Source: Fallopia convolvulus (Eukaryota > Streptophyta > Magnoliopsida > Caryophyllales > Polygonaceae). Taken from it: a stretch of 64,000 nt of DNA. The translations under genes and the position numbers were made by a program. This document shows, one piece after another, positions 1 to 10,591 of this stretch; the stretch's first letter is position 1, and each line of letters begins with the position of its first letter. Below the pieces are notes generated by a model that did not search any database, was not told the DNA's origin, and saw only the letters and a program-made list of their open reading frames with translations. The stretch is from NCBI GenBank assembly GCA_964016875.1, contig OZ024724.1:26139962-26203961 (forward strand), in the 5' to 3' direction.

Positions 1-1364
1 CTTTTAGGGTTCTCTTCAGGACGGCCTGGAAGTTGCCCTTGTGGCCTCGGAATCTGTGCAACAAGGTTCCCTAGTTGGGAATCAACATTCTTCTTCCATA
101 CATCGAACTCTCCCCATCTTTTATTTTGGTGGTTAAGGTTGGCTTGAACTTCATTAACTTTATTGTGGACTCCATTATGCTTTCATGTAACCCTTGTACC
201 CATGATGGTGGCTCCTGATGGCCTGGAGATCGATAAGGCGCATGTCGTCTATTCGGTGGAGGCGCTGCATTGCTTGGATTTGGATTTTGATTGCCACACG
301 TTTGATAGTTATTCGACCTGTCGAAATTTAGGCTGGTTCCTGTATGGGCCTCTCATGTAATTCATTTCAGCAATTGTCTCAGCGGATCTTACCTGCTCTA
401 TGTTAGTGCAAGCAGAAGTACTATGGGTAGAAGAGCCACACTCTTGACAAGATTGAGAGGACTTCAGAAAACTTACCTGCTTCTTCAGGCGATTGACCTC
501 GTCTTGTAAAAATTGACTTTTAACGTCTCGGTCAACTTCTTCTCGGTTAGGCACGTAGAGACGCTTTTGGGGCTGGGGAGTTTGTTGGGTTCCATACATG
601 GCATCATAATTGGACAGCTTATCCAGCAATTCCCATGCAGCCGTAGGGTCCATCTCTATAAAACCACAAGTTGTATGTGTGTTGATGCGGTTCTTGGTCT
701 CTACATTGATACCTTGGAAAAAGATTTCTTGAAGAACATATAAAGGTTGCCCATCAGTGGGGCATTGTCTAAGCATCTCTTTAAATCTTTACCATGTTTC
801 AACAAAAGTCTCATTAGGCAGCCGGTGATAGGAGGTGATGCGTTTCCTCATCTCCGTTGTCTTGGCAGGAGGGAAGAATTTTATAAGAAATTGATCGTAC
901 AAGTTCATCCAAGTCTTGATAGACTTAGGAGGTAAGCTCTCCAACTAGCTCAGGGCCTTTCCAGCAAGAGACCACCTGAAAGTTTTTAACAGAACATATT
1001 CAAGTGAGACACCTTCAACATCTATGGTGTCACATAAGTCAAGAAAATTCCTAATATGTTCCATAGGGCACTAAGTAGGTTTCCCTTCAAACTGAGCCCG
1101 CTTAATCAAGGATATAAATTGAGACTTAATCTCAAATGGTTTCTCTATCTCAGGAAGCACAATTGGAGATTCTGGCACCCTCAGTTCCGGATGCATGTAT
1201 TGTTTGGCATTCCTCGGATAGGCATTCATCTCTTCATGTAGACGAGCATTGTTATCTCGTTGATGCTCAGCCTCGGCAACAGCGTCTTCTTTCTCGGTTT
1301 TCAATTCCTCCATCTAGTTTTGGAGGACTTCCAACTGACGAGCCATCTCTTCAGGTGTGGCCAT
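1..1364 (-). pseudogene. Element C gag remnant
   Basis: Gag starts at the ATG whose complement is at 1362-1364, shown by similarity to the N-terminus of the element A gag (Met-Ala-Thr-x-Glu-Glu). A TAG stop follows within 20 codons, then an open stretch at 1313-1071. A further open stretch at 776-309 contains a CCHC zinc knuckle (C-x2-C-x4-H-x4-C, complement of about 427-470) and ends with an MRGPYRN motif near 345-362; element A has the equivalent MWGPYRN. The capsid part between these blocks is split by frameshifts. The protein would coat retrotransposon RNA; this copy cannot make it. Confidence 0.65.
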
Positions 1365-1554
1365 GGCTCGGTTCTCTCGGTGTCTACGGTGCAGGGAACG
1401 TTCAGGTTTTGAATAATAACCAGCTTTGTCAAATTCGAGCCTTCGACGTCCTACCGGCATACGTTGAGAAAACAGACAAAGAAAACAGAAATTAAAAACA
1501 AAAACGGGGTCGAGCTATTCCCAGACCCATAAATAAACAAACAAACTCGTTGCT

Positions 1555-1573
1555 TCCCTGGCAACGGCAGCCA
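1555..1573 (-). other. Primer binding site of element C (tRNA-Asp type)
   Basis: The minus strand reads TGGCTGCCGTTGCCAGGGA, two changes from the TGGCGCCGTTGCCGGGGA sites of elements A and B. It starts four bases from the LTR end. This site is typical of Athila elements, which prime with tRNA-Asp. The two substitutions fit an older, decayed copy. Confidence 0.7.
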
Positions 1574-1576
1574 ATT

Positions 1577-2976
1577 CGTTGACGGGCCTTTACTCTGGAC
1601 AACAAATAAATTTATAAGTCAAGACCCCGCTGAGTATAGGGGAGTCAGGATTGTTCCACGAGAAGCACGATTTGTTTATCTATCGACTACTAGTAATGAA
1701 AATCAAACAAAAACAAGAAAAACACTCACGGTCAGCCTCGTTAACGACTTTGTCAGGGTCGTTAACGAACCTGTATACTACTAACGACCTAAAAATAAGT
1801 TCGGTACCGAGGCTACGAATCTCAGTAACGAATACAACCTAGGAGAATTCAAATAAAAACAAGATCTAGGACAAGGGTCACCACAACATAGTCATGCATA
1901 TAAACGTGTAAGAAGATAAAGATCATGCCTTTAAATAGATGAATTCATCAACTTTCATTGACTAGTAAGTAAGTTAATCTACTCTCATAAATTAATTCAC
2001 TCAATCACTTGTTTTGGATCTAAAGCTTGAAACTTTCGTATTCAAACAGTATCAACCTTCAAGTTTATAACTTTCACTCTCGATCAAGTTAAGACTCAAA
2101 TTACCTTGACTTTCATCCAGGTATAAACACAACAAGCAATCTAAAAAATAGATATAAGGCATTCCAAACAACTACTTACTCTTTAAACTATGCATAACTA
2201 TGTCGGGTTTAACCCCGACCCAAGATAAAAAAAACTACTCACTACTCATAATTATAAAATAAACAACTTCTATAAAGGAGAACATTGAAAAAAAACAACT
2301 ACTTCAAATTAATAAGAAAATAATTGTCTTACAGAATTCAGAAGAAACCGAAAAATACAAAACCGAATCAAACTCGTGATTAACGACCTCGGCTAACTCT
2401 CGTTCCACCGTGGCTCGATCTCTATCTCCGACTCTTCTCTCTCTCTCTCTCGGCTCTTCAAAACTCGTCTCTCCTTGCCACCCTTCTCTAGGCTATATAG
2501 AAGGGTATTTATACTAATAAGGCTAGAAAATAAAAAGGCTAGAAGATAAAAACTTTCCTAAAAGATAGAAACTAACTCTGAAAAGATAGAAATAAAATCT
2601 AGAAAGATATCAAGACCTAAAATACACAATATAATAACCCTAAAAACTCATTAAAAACCCTACCGACACTGGATAAATTCCCACACAGGGTCGTAATCAT
2701 AAGATCAAAAACTCGAAAAACTCTATCTCGTAGCCTCGTTAACGAGCCTTTACAACCTCGTTAACGAGCCTGGATTTGGCTTCTTCAACACTTCTTCTCT
2801 AAAAACTTAGACTTCGACTTCTTCATCTCGTATTCTTCCGTCCTTCACCATAGCACTTCAAATTCAGCTCCAAAAAGCACCATTTCCTTGCTAAAACCTA
2901 CAAAAAGACACAAAACGGAGTAGCTTCCATACTTTTCACAAAATATGCAAACTTATCCAAAAACACACAAACATCA
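1577..2976 (-). repeat. 5' LTR of element C
   Basis: On the minus strand the LTR begins TGATGTTTGTGTG, close to the TGATGTCCGCC start of element A, and ends TCAACG just before the primer site, where A has TCAACA. The length is about 1400 bp against 1334 bp in A. Blocks shared with A include the bases around the LTR end (about 1590-1660) and a TTTTTGTAGGTTTT block near 2890. Two palindromic TCGTTAACGA cassettes lie at 1738-1790 and 2727-2772. Boundaries are by eye; the terminal CA appears mutated to CG. Confidence 0.65.
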
Positions 2977-3199
2977 ACCAACACCCGTTTTACCATCTTT
3001 GAGCCTAGTTGCGCGTACACCAGCAAAGGGTCGGAGTGTGGCATGTGAAGGCCCTCCGCGTCCTCGGAGGTGAAGGCTAGCCCTACGTGGGACCGCGAGG
3101 TTTGTGCGACGCTGAATATTGAGGGCTCATGATGGCTAGCCCTCGCCTACCTTTTTCTTCCTGCCTGACTTGAGTCGGCCAAGGAGGGGCCATCCGAGA

Positions 3200-4661
3200 T
3201 GGTATGAATATACCCATTAGGATTTGTTGTGTGATCGGACCGTTCCTGCTTCGCGGGAGCCTGCTATTCGAAGTTGTTGGCTCTTGTTTGTCCTAGTCCT
3301 TGTGGCACGTTGTTTGTGCATGAGGTGGGGTTGGCACTCCCCCTTTCGTTTGGGTTATATTGAGGGCCGTCTTTTCCCCTATAACCTTGTTGCCTCCCTC
3401 CAAAGTAGTTCCAACTCCCACCGTCGTTGTTTATATTGTTGTTGTAGTTGATTTTGTTGCTGTTCCTGTTGTTGTTGTTGACGGGGTTTTGGGCCTGCGT
3501 CACATTCGCATCCTTGGCGGCCGGCACAACCATCTTTGCCTTTCCCTTGGCCTCGGCCACGAATTCCTTGTCGGTCCTCGGTCGAGAGCTCTGGTTGGCG
3601 GCGTCCTTGGCATATACCTGGGTCGTAATTCGGGCGCACAAGCTGTCATATGTCGCCATACATTTCAGGAAAATGTAATTCTTGAAAGCCCCGTGACATA
3701 GGTTGCCCATGAGGGTGTCTCGCACCGAAGCCTCATCGATATGGGCGATCTCGGCAACAACGATTGTGAACCTTGTAAAGAAGGAGCTCGTCGACTCGCC
3801 CTCTCCCTACTCGATACCGCAGAGATCCCGCATGTTTTTCTTGCACTTCCTCGAGCCACTGAAGTGTGCGATGAAGGACTCGCACAGCTAAGCAAACGAG
3901 GCCATAGACCCGATCTTGAGACTTATAAACCACGTCATTGTGGCCTTCTCTAGGGTGGTTCGGAAAACGCGGCAGAATATGGCATCGTTTAAAGAGTTGA
4001 CGTTCATTTGGACAACGAAATGCTTCACATGCTCCTCCAGATCTGTCGCGCCATCGCAAAGTCCTATATGCGGTCTATGGAAGCCCTTGGGCATTGGCGT
4101 GCTTTGAGTCTCGTCCACGAAAGGTGAGAGGCTCCCGGCCTCAATGGCGACGTCGCAAGCGTGATTTCAGGGTATGCATCACGCCCCCCTTTTTTTGGAC
4201 AGCTCCGAACCTTGCATCCGAGAGGGACGTGAGCGAGACCTCGAGACTTGCATGGGGTCCCGGGGAGGCTTCTCCATTGACGAGCCGTTTCTTGACGCTT
4301 CATGCCCCAACACGTGCCCGGGGACGTATGCGGGTACGTACTTAGAATGGGTCTGACCAGGTCCAAGAACGTGGACGTACGTGGACATTGATGGTGCTTG
4401 GACGATGCGCGAAGGGGCGAAGCCCTGTTGGTATTACCCATAGCCCGAGTAGGGATATGGGTTCGGGGGAACACCGCCCGGTTCGTACCCCTGGAATGGG
4501 TAAGGATTTTGTGGCACGTTATACGCCCACCCCGGAGGGACCCCAAACGGACAACCTGGCGGTGGTCCCATGTTTATCCATTGCGAGGTTTCGGGCATGT
4601 TATCGGGGTGCTGGGGGAAGAAATTGTTTGGACAGGACATTTTGAGGGATTCAAAAGTCAA
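3200..4661 (-). pseudogene. Element D gag remnant
   Basis: Open segments in three frames together resemble a plant gypsy gag. The N-terminal part (4661-4434) is rich in Pro, Gly, Tyr and Asn. The capsid part (about 4118-3888) shows a 'D-G-x-x-D-x-x-E-H' motif followed by CRVF and a TWF motif, typical of the plant retrotransposon gag domain. The C-terminal part (3725-3264) is Asn-rich, with runs of Asn encoded by a GTT/TTG repeat near 3424-3480. At least two frameshifts separate the parts. No zinc knuckle or protease is visible before the sequence is cut at 2977. Confidence 0.6.
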
Positions 4662-4700
4662 GGTTTGCGCAAGTCAATAAACTACTTAGGGTAAAGAATT

Positions 4701-4718
4701 TTCCCACAGACGGCGCCA
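4701..4718 (-). other. Primer binding site of element D (tRNA-Arg type)
   Basis: The minus strand reads TGGCGCCGTCTGTGGGAA. This primer site is common in Tat/Ogre-lineage elements of plants and differs from the tRNA-Asp site of the Athila elements A, B and C in this window. Confidence 0.75.
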
Positions 4719-4719
4719 G

Positions 4720-5313
4720 TGAAGAAACCCGAAATAAACCAGCGCTAGAAGACAAGAACGACATTACTTTTATTCGACTAGGCAAACACTTGCTTTTATT
4801 TATCTCTTTAGAACGAGGTTAAAAGCAATGAGATTACAAGCAGCGAGGTTATAAATGACGAGTTTATGGCGTAGATCTTTTCTTGGAGGATTCGAGGTCT
4901 CGGTCTAACAAGATTCGAGACCTTCTAACTACTGAGACATTCTACCACTTAACAGATTATTAACGAGCTCTACCCTAGTTGTAAGCCTAGGCCGGATGTC
5001 TTGTGGAGAGGTCGAAGAGTTGACTATGCACACTGGGATTGTGGTCTGCGAAGTGATGTAGCGAGATTTTTTATTGAGACGAGTTCTCTTTGGGCAACTT
5101 AAAGTCTTTTTGTGGACCTTCACTTGGCTGTAGCATGGTTTTTAACGATGATTCAACACGTCGATCTTCAACGAACAAGATAGTTCTTCAGTACAAGATG
5201 TTTTTCGACCCCCTCCTTCCTTCGAGGTTCTCCTTTAATTATAGAGGTTTGAGGAACATGGTTTTGATGTTTTCTCGATGTGGGACGCCCAAGATCAGGC
5301 CCTTTTTGTAACA
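4720..5313 (-). repeat. Probable 5' LTR of element D
   Basis: The minus strand reads TGTTACAAAAAGG at the outer end and TTCTTCA next to the primer site, giving TG...CA ends and about 594 bp. The inner end is firm because it abuts the primer site with a one-base gap. The outer end is uncertain: the same seven bases at 5307-5313 also read TGTAACA on the plus strand and could start another LTR there. No second copy is available for comparison. Confidence 0.5.
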
Positions 5314-6318
5314 CCCCCTTTTTATATAAGGATATTAACGCTAGTGACCCCGAGATTAAAATCTCGAAGTCACCCAAGGCTTATAGTAATTACAGAACTT
5401 AACCAACAACTTTAAAATGCGGAAGATATATTCTAACAAATGCGGAAGTCGAATACAAAAGTTGAATAAACTTGAACGGATACAAAGTTGAAATGGGAAG
5501 GGTCCCACAAGTCGAAACCTCGACCCTTAAAACTATTCTAACTTATTCCAAGCTAACCACCTTCACTCTAACTGCTCCTCAAACTTGCTCTATGTGGTCC
5601 CCGACGTAGAACTCCACTCCTGATGTGTCACAATGATAAAAGCGATGGACACTTGCCGACCATGCAAGGAAAATAAACGGCCGGTTAGCCTTGTGACAGA
5701 CTAACCAAATGGGGTTTTGGAAAGTGGTTTGGATTTTAGGAAGAGACGAGTTGGGATGTCGGGTACCGAATGAAAGCAAGACCCATCCTCGAACCTCGTA
5801 CCTCCTAGGAAAACTATGATTTGAAGAAACGGAAAGAGATCGTCACCTAAGGGTGAGTGTCGATTTATAAAGAAAGATTTACTTATGTTGGGAACTTTGG
5901 GTTTCACACATCTAGTCAGGTGGGTGATTAAACCCCTCGTTGATCACGTTTCCCTCTACCAACCTCACCGCATATGTGTTGTGCGAATTCAAATTGGAGC
6001 CAGAGAATTTCAGGATCCGAAAGTAAGGATGGCATTCCATTTTGTGCTAGCCTTCCTATCATTTTACATGTCGCCATCGGGCACCTATTTGATCTCTACG
6101 GATTTTAAGAATCACAATATCGTTCCACTTGGAATTAAGCATACTTTTTAAGTAAGACAAAGTGTGGGTTATGGCCCCACGAAATACTCAAAGGTTGGGT
6201 TACAAGCCCAAACTAACACGAGTTACGTGCCATCACCTCTCATCGAGCGAGCGGGTATTGACCATGGTCTTAAAGGTAGAGCACCAACTCAAGATTAAAG
6301 TTGAATTAATCGACGCGT
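5307..6318 (+). repeat. LTR-like sequence of unclear family
   Basis: This stretch lacks a convincing gene. It begins TGTAACACCCCC, a start seen in plant chromovirus (Tekay/Del-type) LTRs. No matching second LTR, primer site or coding region is present, and the right end is cut by the left LTR of element B at 6319. It may be a solo or truncated LTR. The open frames inside (for example 5885-6151) show no known domain. Confidence 0.3.
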
Positions 6319-6924
6319 TGATGAGGTATTTTTCAGTCGTTTACCTATCAAAGAATCCTAACTTAACCAACTCAGTAGAGCGGCAAGTAAGGGTCGAGCC
6401 CACAGAGACTTGTGTATTTATGCTTTTACTTATGTGCCAAGTAACGAATTTGGGGGGTTTGTGATTGTAAGTTCTAAACTATTATGCAAAATAGAAACTA
6501 TCTAAGAATGCAAAAGATGGTTTTAATCAATTAAGAGACAAGCGTGTTCAACTAGTTAAATCCATCACAGATATGCTTATTGATCATTGATTCTTTCGAT
6601 TCTCAATTCCCTTGAATAATCTACCGTGGATTATTATCCAAAACTTTATATTTAGTTGAAAGAGCTAACAATCTGAACAACCCTAATCATCTAACCACCT
6701 AGAACAACGCCTAGATTCAATTAAACGACAGCTTTAAGTCCAAAGTATCGATAGAAACAAATACTCAACGCAAACAGCTAATCAAGTTATCTGTGGTTTA
6801 TTCCCTCTACAATTGAATAGCCCATACGGGTCTAAGCAATTATAGTTGCTACTTTATCTAATAAATCCCGAACGGGACTTGATCAGATTAGTTGTAAATT
6901 AACCTAGGAAATCTATTAGGTAGC
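6319..6924 (-). repeat. 3' LTR of element B, inner-facing left part
   Basis: This is the first of two pieces of the left LTR. It starts TGATGAGGTATTTTTCAG on the plus strand, as the right LTR does at 24272. It runs to the GTAGC at 6920-6924, which is the target duplicated by element A. Differences from the right copy are rare point changes, for example at 6353-6400. Confidence 0.9.
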
Positions 6925-8258
6925 TGATGTCCGCCTTTTTAGTCATGTTTTTAGGGTGTGTTTTTGTGTCTTTTGAGTCTTTTTCTTTAGTTTGGTGTTT
7001 TGTTTTGAGTCGTTTGTGTAGGTTTTCGTATTTTCTTAAGATATGGAGTCTACATAAGCTTTGGTGGTGTTTTGTAGGTTTTTAGAAGCTTTTTGGAGCA
7101 TATTCTGAAGAAAGGAGTAAAGACGGTGAAGATAGCACTCAAGAATGAAGAGAAGATGAAGATTAAGCGCTCAAGTAAAGTTATTGAAGATCAAGTTTGA
7201 GCTTGGAAAGAGATAGAGAAATTCGTTACAAGAACATAGGAAAAAGAATCGAGTCAAACGGAGTTGTAACGAATCTTCTACGCAAGTTTTACTCAAGGCT
7301 CGTTAACGACCCTGTCAAGGTCGTTAACGAGGCAGCGAGAGCAGCAGAGATCCGAGTCGGTGCTATTTATGGGCTTCTATCTTGTTTCCTTTTTTATGTT
7401 ATTAGATAGATAGAAGGGGTATATCTTATTAGAAGATTTATTTCCTTATAGTTAGATTTAAGATAGATTTATTTTCTTATAGATAGATTTAAGATAGAAT
7501 AGTTTCTCTATAAATACTCTTGTCTACCCTTTGTTATTCTCTACACAATCAATGGCCTTGGAGGGCAAGTAAGAGGAGGAGGAGGAGAGAAGAGAGAGGG
7601 GCGAGAGGACGAGTAGAGAAGATAGCTTGGAGAACAAGTTTTGTTTTGAATTCAAGTTGTAAGCTTTCTTTTTAATTTAATTTAGATGTTTTCAATCATT
7701 ATGCTTTGTGAGTAGTCTCTCTTTCTAAGGTTGGGGTTGAACCCAACAATGGTTGTGCATGCTTGTTTATGATCATGTCTTGATTGTTTTTATTGCATGA
7801 ATCTATTCTCTTGCTCTTAATCCTTGAAATGAAAGTTGAAAGGAATTTCTCATTCATAGTTGAAGCGAAGGCGAGACTTTGAATCAGAATAGTCAAATTA
7901 GGGTTTTGAAGCGAAAGCAGATCTATCGTAGTTGAAGTAGAAGAGATAGATAGTAAGTTTATTAATTGAACGAAAGTTAGTTGATTTACTTGCTTAGGTT
8001 GACGAAAGTTGACAACTTTATGTGATAAAAGCATGATCTATGTGTTTCATGAGTGTTAGCATTGCATGATTGTTGTTGTGGGAATACCCTAAACCTTAGA
8101 ATTCCTCTTTCCTTGCTAAAAAACCTACCTTTATTGATTGCTTGCGTGAGAAGTAACAAAACTTGATACTGACTATCTCCTGTGGACGAACCTGACTCTG
8201 CTATACTCAGCGGGGTCTTGATTATAAATTTATTTGTTGTCAAGAAACCCTCTCAACA
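6925..8258 (+). repeat. 5' LTR of element A
   Basis: It starts TGATGTCCGCC and ends CTCAACA. A TATA-like CTATAAATACTC lies at 7510-7521 and an earlier CTATTTATGG at 7361. The inverted pair CTCGTTAACGACC / GGTCGTTAACGAG is at 7299-7331. The GC-rich GAGGAGGAGGAG tract at 7570-7590 lies in probable R/U5. Small open frames on the minus strand (for example 7699-8034) recur in the other LTR only because the LTRs are copies. Confidence 0.93.
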
Positions 8259-8261
8259 AAT

Positions 8262-8279
8262 TGGCGCCGTTGCCGGGGA
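8262..8279 (+). other. Primer binding site of element A (tRNA-Asp type)
   Basis: TGGCGCCGTTGCCGGGGA lies three bases after the LTR end and is identical to that of element B. Confidence 0.92.
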
Positions 8280-8614
8280 GATTTCAATAGTGCCAAGTTT
8301 TGTTCTTTTTGCGTTTTTGGGACTCCGCCGAGTCGGTAACGACCCCCCCTGGGTCGGTACCGACCCTGCTGGGCAACCCAGTTTTCTGTGTTTTTCTGTT
8401 TATTTTCTAGGTCATTGTCGAGTCGTTACCGACCCCTTCAGGGTCGTTAACGACCCTGTCGACAGGTAGTTGCTTTTTCTTTTTAGTGTTTGTTTTACGG
8501 GATCACTCCAGGCTCGATAACGACCCCCCCAAGTTCGTTACTGACCCTGTCCGAGACCCCGTTTTTGCTTTTTGATTTCGTTTTTGTTTTTGTTTTTGTT
8601 TTTGCTTACAGTGT
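8280..8614 (+). promoter_or_regulatory. Leader of element A with three palindromic cassettes
   Basis: The 335-bp leader between primer site and gag ATG carries three paired palindromic cassettes of about 40 bp at 8331-8370, 8421-8460 and 8511-8552. They are separated by T-rich spacers such as the TTTTTG repeat at 8581-8605. Each cassette pairs a TCGNTAACGACC-type half with a GGGTCGNTACCGACCC-type half. In RNA these would fold into stable hairpins before the start codon; a packaging or translation role is possible but unproven. Confidence 0.6.
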
Positions 8615-10591
8615 ATGCCAGCTGAAGGTCGTCAAGCAAACAAAGCCATGGCTACACATGAAGAACTAGCTAGGCAGATTGCTGAACTCAGTTTAGAGAT
8701 AGAGGAGATCCAGAGAGAAAGGAAAACCATAGCTGTGAAGGAATATGAAGAGGATAATTACATGTGGGGCCCATACAGGAACGAAGGTGATACTTTTTAT
8801 GCATGGAGGAATTACAATCATCCCACCTGGGGTAATTATGCAAATGACCAATGGAGCCAACCTCCTCAACAAGAACAAAGGGTTCCTCCTTACCAACCTC
8901 CGGACTATCAGGAGACGCCATCATGGGTTCAGGAAATAAAGGAAAGCATGAACGGAGTGAACAACAAAGTTGATGAAGTTCAAGCTAAACTGAACCGACA
9001 AGATAAAAGATGGGGAGAGTTCGATATTTGGAAGAGTGTTGATTCCCAACTAGGGGACCTAGCTGCACGGATTCCAAGACCACAAGGACAACTCCCGGGC
9101 CGCCCCGAGGAGAACCCTAGAGGCCTAATAGCAGCGGTACACCTAAGAAGCGGGAAGACATTGCCGGAGAGAGTCCAAGCTGAGGACGAGAAGGAAGAGG
9201 ACGTCACAACCCAGCTCGGTAACGAGCCAGCGAGGGCAAATACCAAGCCCGCATACCAGGGTGACGAGGCTCCGAGGGTATCTAACGACCCTAACCCAGG
9301 TAAGTCTACTAATCCGAGCCTTCCTCTCTATTCCAGGGTAGTTAACGACCCCATCAGGGTCGGTAACGACCCGCCGAGGACACCAAACGACCCCAGTGTC
9401 GACCCGGTACTCTCACCTCTCGAGCCTAACTTGGTTCCGAGTATGGTGAAAACTCTTCCATTTCCAACTAAGAAATCTATGGACTCTACTGAGAGTAGGT
9501 TCAAGCGTTTCGTTAAGATTCTTCAGGGCATTAATATTTCCATCCCATTCGCTGAGGCCCTAAGCGAAATGCCGGCTTACACAAAATTTTTGAAGGAAAT
9601 TCTTAGCAGGAAAAGGTCCATTACAGAGCTGCAGGATGAAGTCAGATCAATAGCTCTACCAGAAAAGCTTGGAGACCCAGGGAGATTTGCCATCACGATT
9701 GGCATAGGCGACCACAAATTTAAAGCTTTATGTGATTTGGGAGCCAGTGCTAGTTTGCTTCCTCTTTCCATCTGGTTAAAAGCAAACATGGGACCATTAG
9801 AGCCTGTCAAGATGAAACTCTACATGGCGGATGGATCTTCTGTAAAAGCAACTGGAGTCGTTGACGATGTTCCTGTCCGAGTTGGAAAATTCTTTGTTCC
9901 AAACGACTTCATTGTGCTAGATATGCCTGAAGACCCTGCGGTGCCAATCATTCTAGGGAGACCATTTTTAGCCACCGCAGGGGCGCGAGTAGATGTCAGA
10001 AAAGGACTTCTCACGTTTGATATTGGAGAAGAGAAGGTCGAGTTTCAATTCAACACATCGATAAGCGAAGTGGCTAGTTGTAGTACTAAGGAGCCTACCG
10101 ACCCACCATGGCTCGGTAACGACCCCTCCCTGAGTACAGAAGCGAGCAAGTTCGATGGAGACACGCCTAAAGAGGAGCCTACCGACCCACCCTGGGTCGG
10201 TAACAACCCATTCATGAAGAAGTACGAGGTGGGAGGTGGATCTAAAAACGATATCGAGCCACTTCCAAATCCAACAGGGTCGTTAACGGCCCCCTACACC
10301 TCGGTAACGAGCCACTTCCCGAATGACCCTGGTAAGTTTTCTTGTTCTTATCCAATCAATTCTGGTCATGATCCTTTCTCTTATCCTAGTTCTATATTAC
10401 AGCCTACTGTTAGTCCTATGAAGGAGTCAAAACCTCCTTGGTTTTCGGATTATACTAACCCTGTTGTAGGATTACCGAGCATACTTATTGATGATAGAGG
10501 GCCGAATATTTTGGAAAGAAGCTATGATGTTTTTCAGGCCAGGTATGGGGTTCCTTATGATCCCTTCGATACTGGATGGCAGCCGCCCTAG
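8615..10591 (+). CDS. Gag tail and aspartic protease of element A
   Basis: The intact 658-codon frame starts at ATG 8615 (or 8648, MATHEEL, which aligns with the gag start of element C). Residues about 10-35 look like a coiled coil. The capsid domain is missing: the frame passes from the N-terminal coil to the EDNYMWGPYRN block that in element C lies near the gag C-terminus. LRSGKTLPE (about residues 180) marks the gag-protease junction. A region with repeated NDP tripeptides follows (residues about 205-270). The retropepsin-like domain carries DLGASASLLP and ILGRPFLATAGA (about residues 370-455). After it come more NDP repeats and a Pro/Ser-rich tail. The open frame suggests recent activity or selection. 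No zinc knuckle or RT is present. Confidence 0.9.
   Translation: MPAEGRQANKAMATHEELARQIAELSLEIEEIQRERKTIAVKEYEEDNYMWGPYRNEGDTFYAWRNYNHPTWGNYANDQWSQPPQQEQRVPPYQPPDYQETPSWVQEIKESMNGVNNKVDEVQAKLNRQDKRWGEFDIWKSVDSQLGDLAARIPRPQGQLPGRPEENPRGLIAAVHLRSGKTLPERVQAEDEKEEDVTTQLGNEPARANTKPAYQGDEAPRVSNDPNPGKSTNPSLPLYSRVVNDPIRVGNDPPRTPNDPSVDPVLSPLEPNLVPSMVKTLPFPTKKSMDSTESRFKRFVKILQGINISIPFAEALSEMPAYTKFLKEILSRKRSITELQDEVRSIALPEKLGDPGRFAITIGIGDHKFKALCDLGASASLLPLSIWLKANMGPLEPVKMKLYMADGSSVKATGVVDDVPVRVGKFFVPNDFIVLDMPEDPAVPIILGRPFLATAGARVDVRKGLLTFDIGEEKVEFQFNTSISEVASCSTKEPTDPPWLGNDPSLSTEASKFDGDTPKEEPTDPPWVGNNPFMKKYEVGGGSKNDIEPLPNPTGSLTAPYTSVTSHFPNDPGKFSCSYPINSGHDPFSYPSSILQPTVSPMKESKPPWFSDYTNPVVGLPSILIDDRGPNILERSYDVFQARYGVPYDPFDTGWQPP

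Larger units (their letters stand above)
1..2976 (-). mobile_element. Element C: Athila-like Ty3/gypsy LTR retrotransposon, 5' part
   Basis: The minus strand shows, in order, an LTR (2976 to 1577), a tRNA-Asp-type primer binding site (1573 to 1555) and a broken gag running off the left edge of the window. The LTR end, the primer site and the start of gag resemble those of element A (6925-13797), so the two belong to related families. The other LTR and the pol region lie outside the window, so the target duplication cannot be tested; the five bases next to the LTR are ACCAA at 2977-2981. The right flank is a gag of another family, which suggests that C inserted into element D. Confidence 0.75.
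2977..5313 (-). mobile_element. Element D: Tat/Ogre-like Ty3/gypsy fragment
   Basis: On the minus strand there is an LTR-like segment (5313 to 4720), a primer site complementary to a plant tRNA-Arg type 3' end (4718 to 4701) and a gag with frameshifts (4661 to about 3200). Protease and pol are missing because the element is cut at 2977 by the LTR of element C. The rest of D may lie beyond the left edge of the window. The primer-site type and the gag style suggest the Tat/Ogre/Retand branch, but only gag is available, so the lineage is tentative. Confidence 0.6.

Noticed and set aside
163..1842. Several plus-strand open frames of 60-120 codons at the left edge
   Set aside because: They lie opposite the gag and LTR of element C and have no domain of their own.
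3360..3701. Plus-strand frame rich in Val and Leu
   Set aside because: It is the mirror of the Asn-rich gag segment of element D, caused by GTT/TTG repeats.
7699..8243. Minus-strand frames of 111 and 85 codons, repeated at 13238-13782
   Set aside because: They recur only because both LTRs of element A contain them; composition is that of LTR sequence and no domain is seen.
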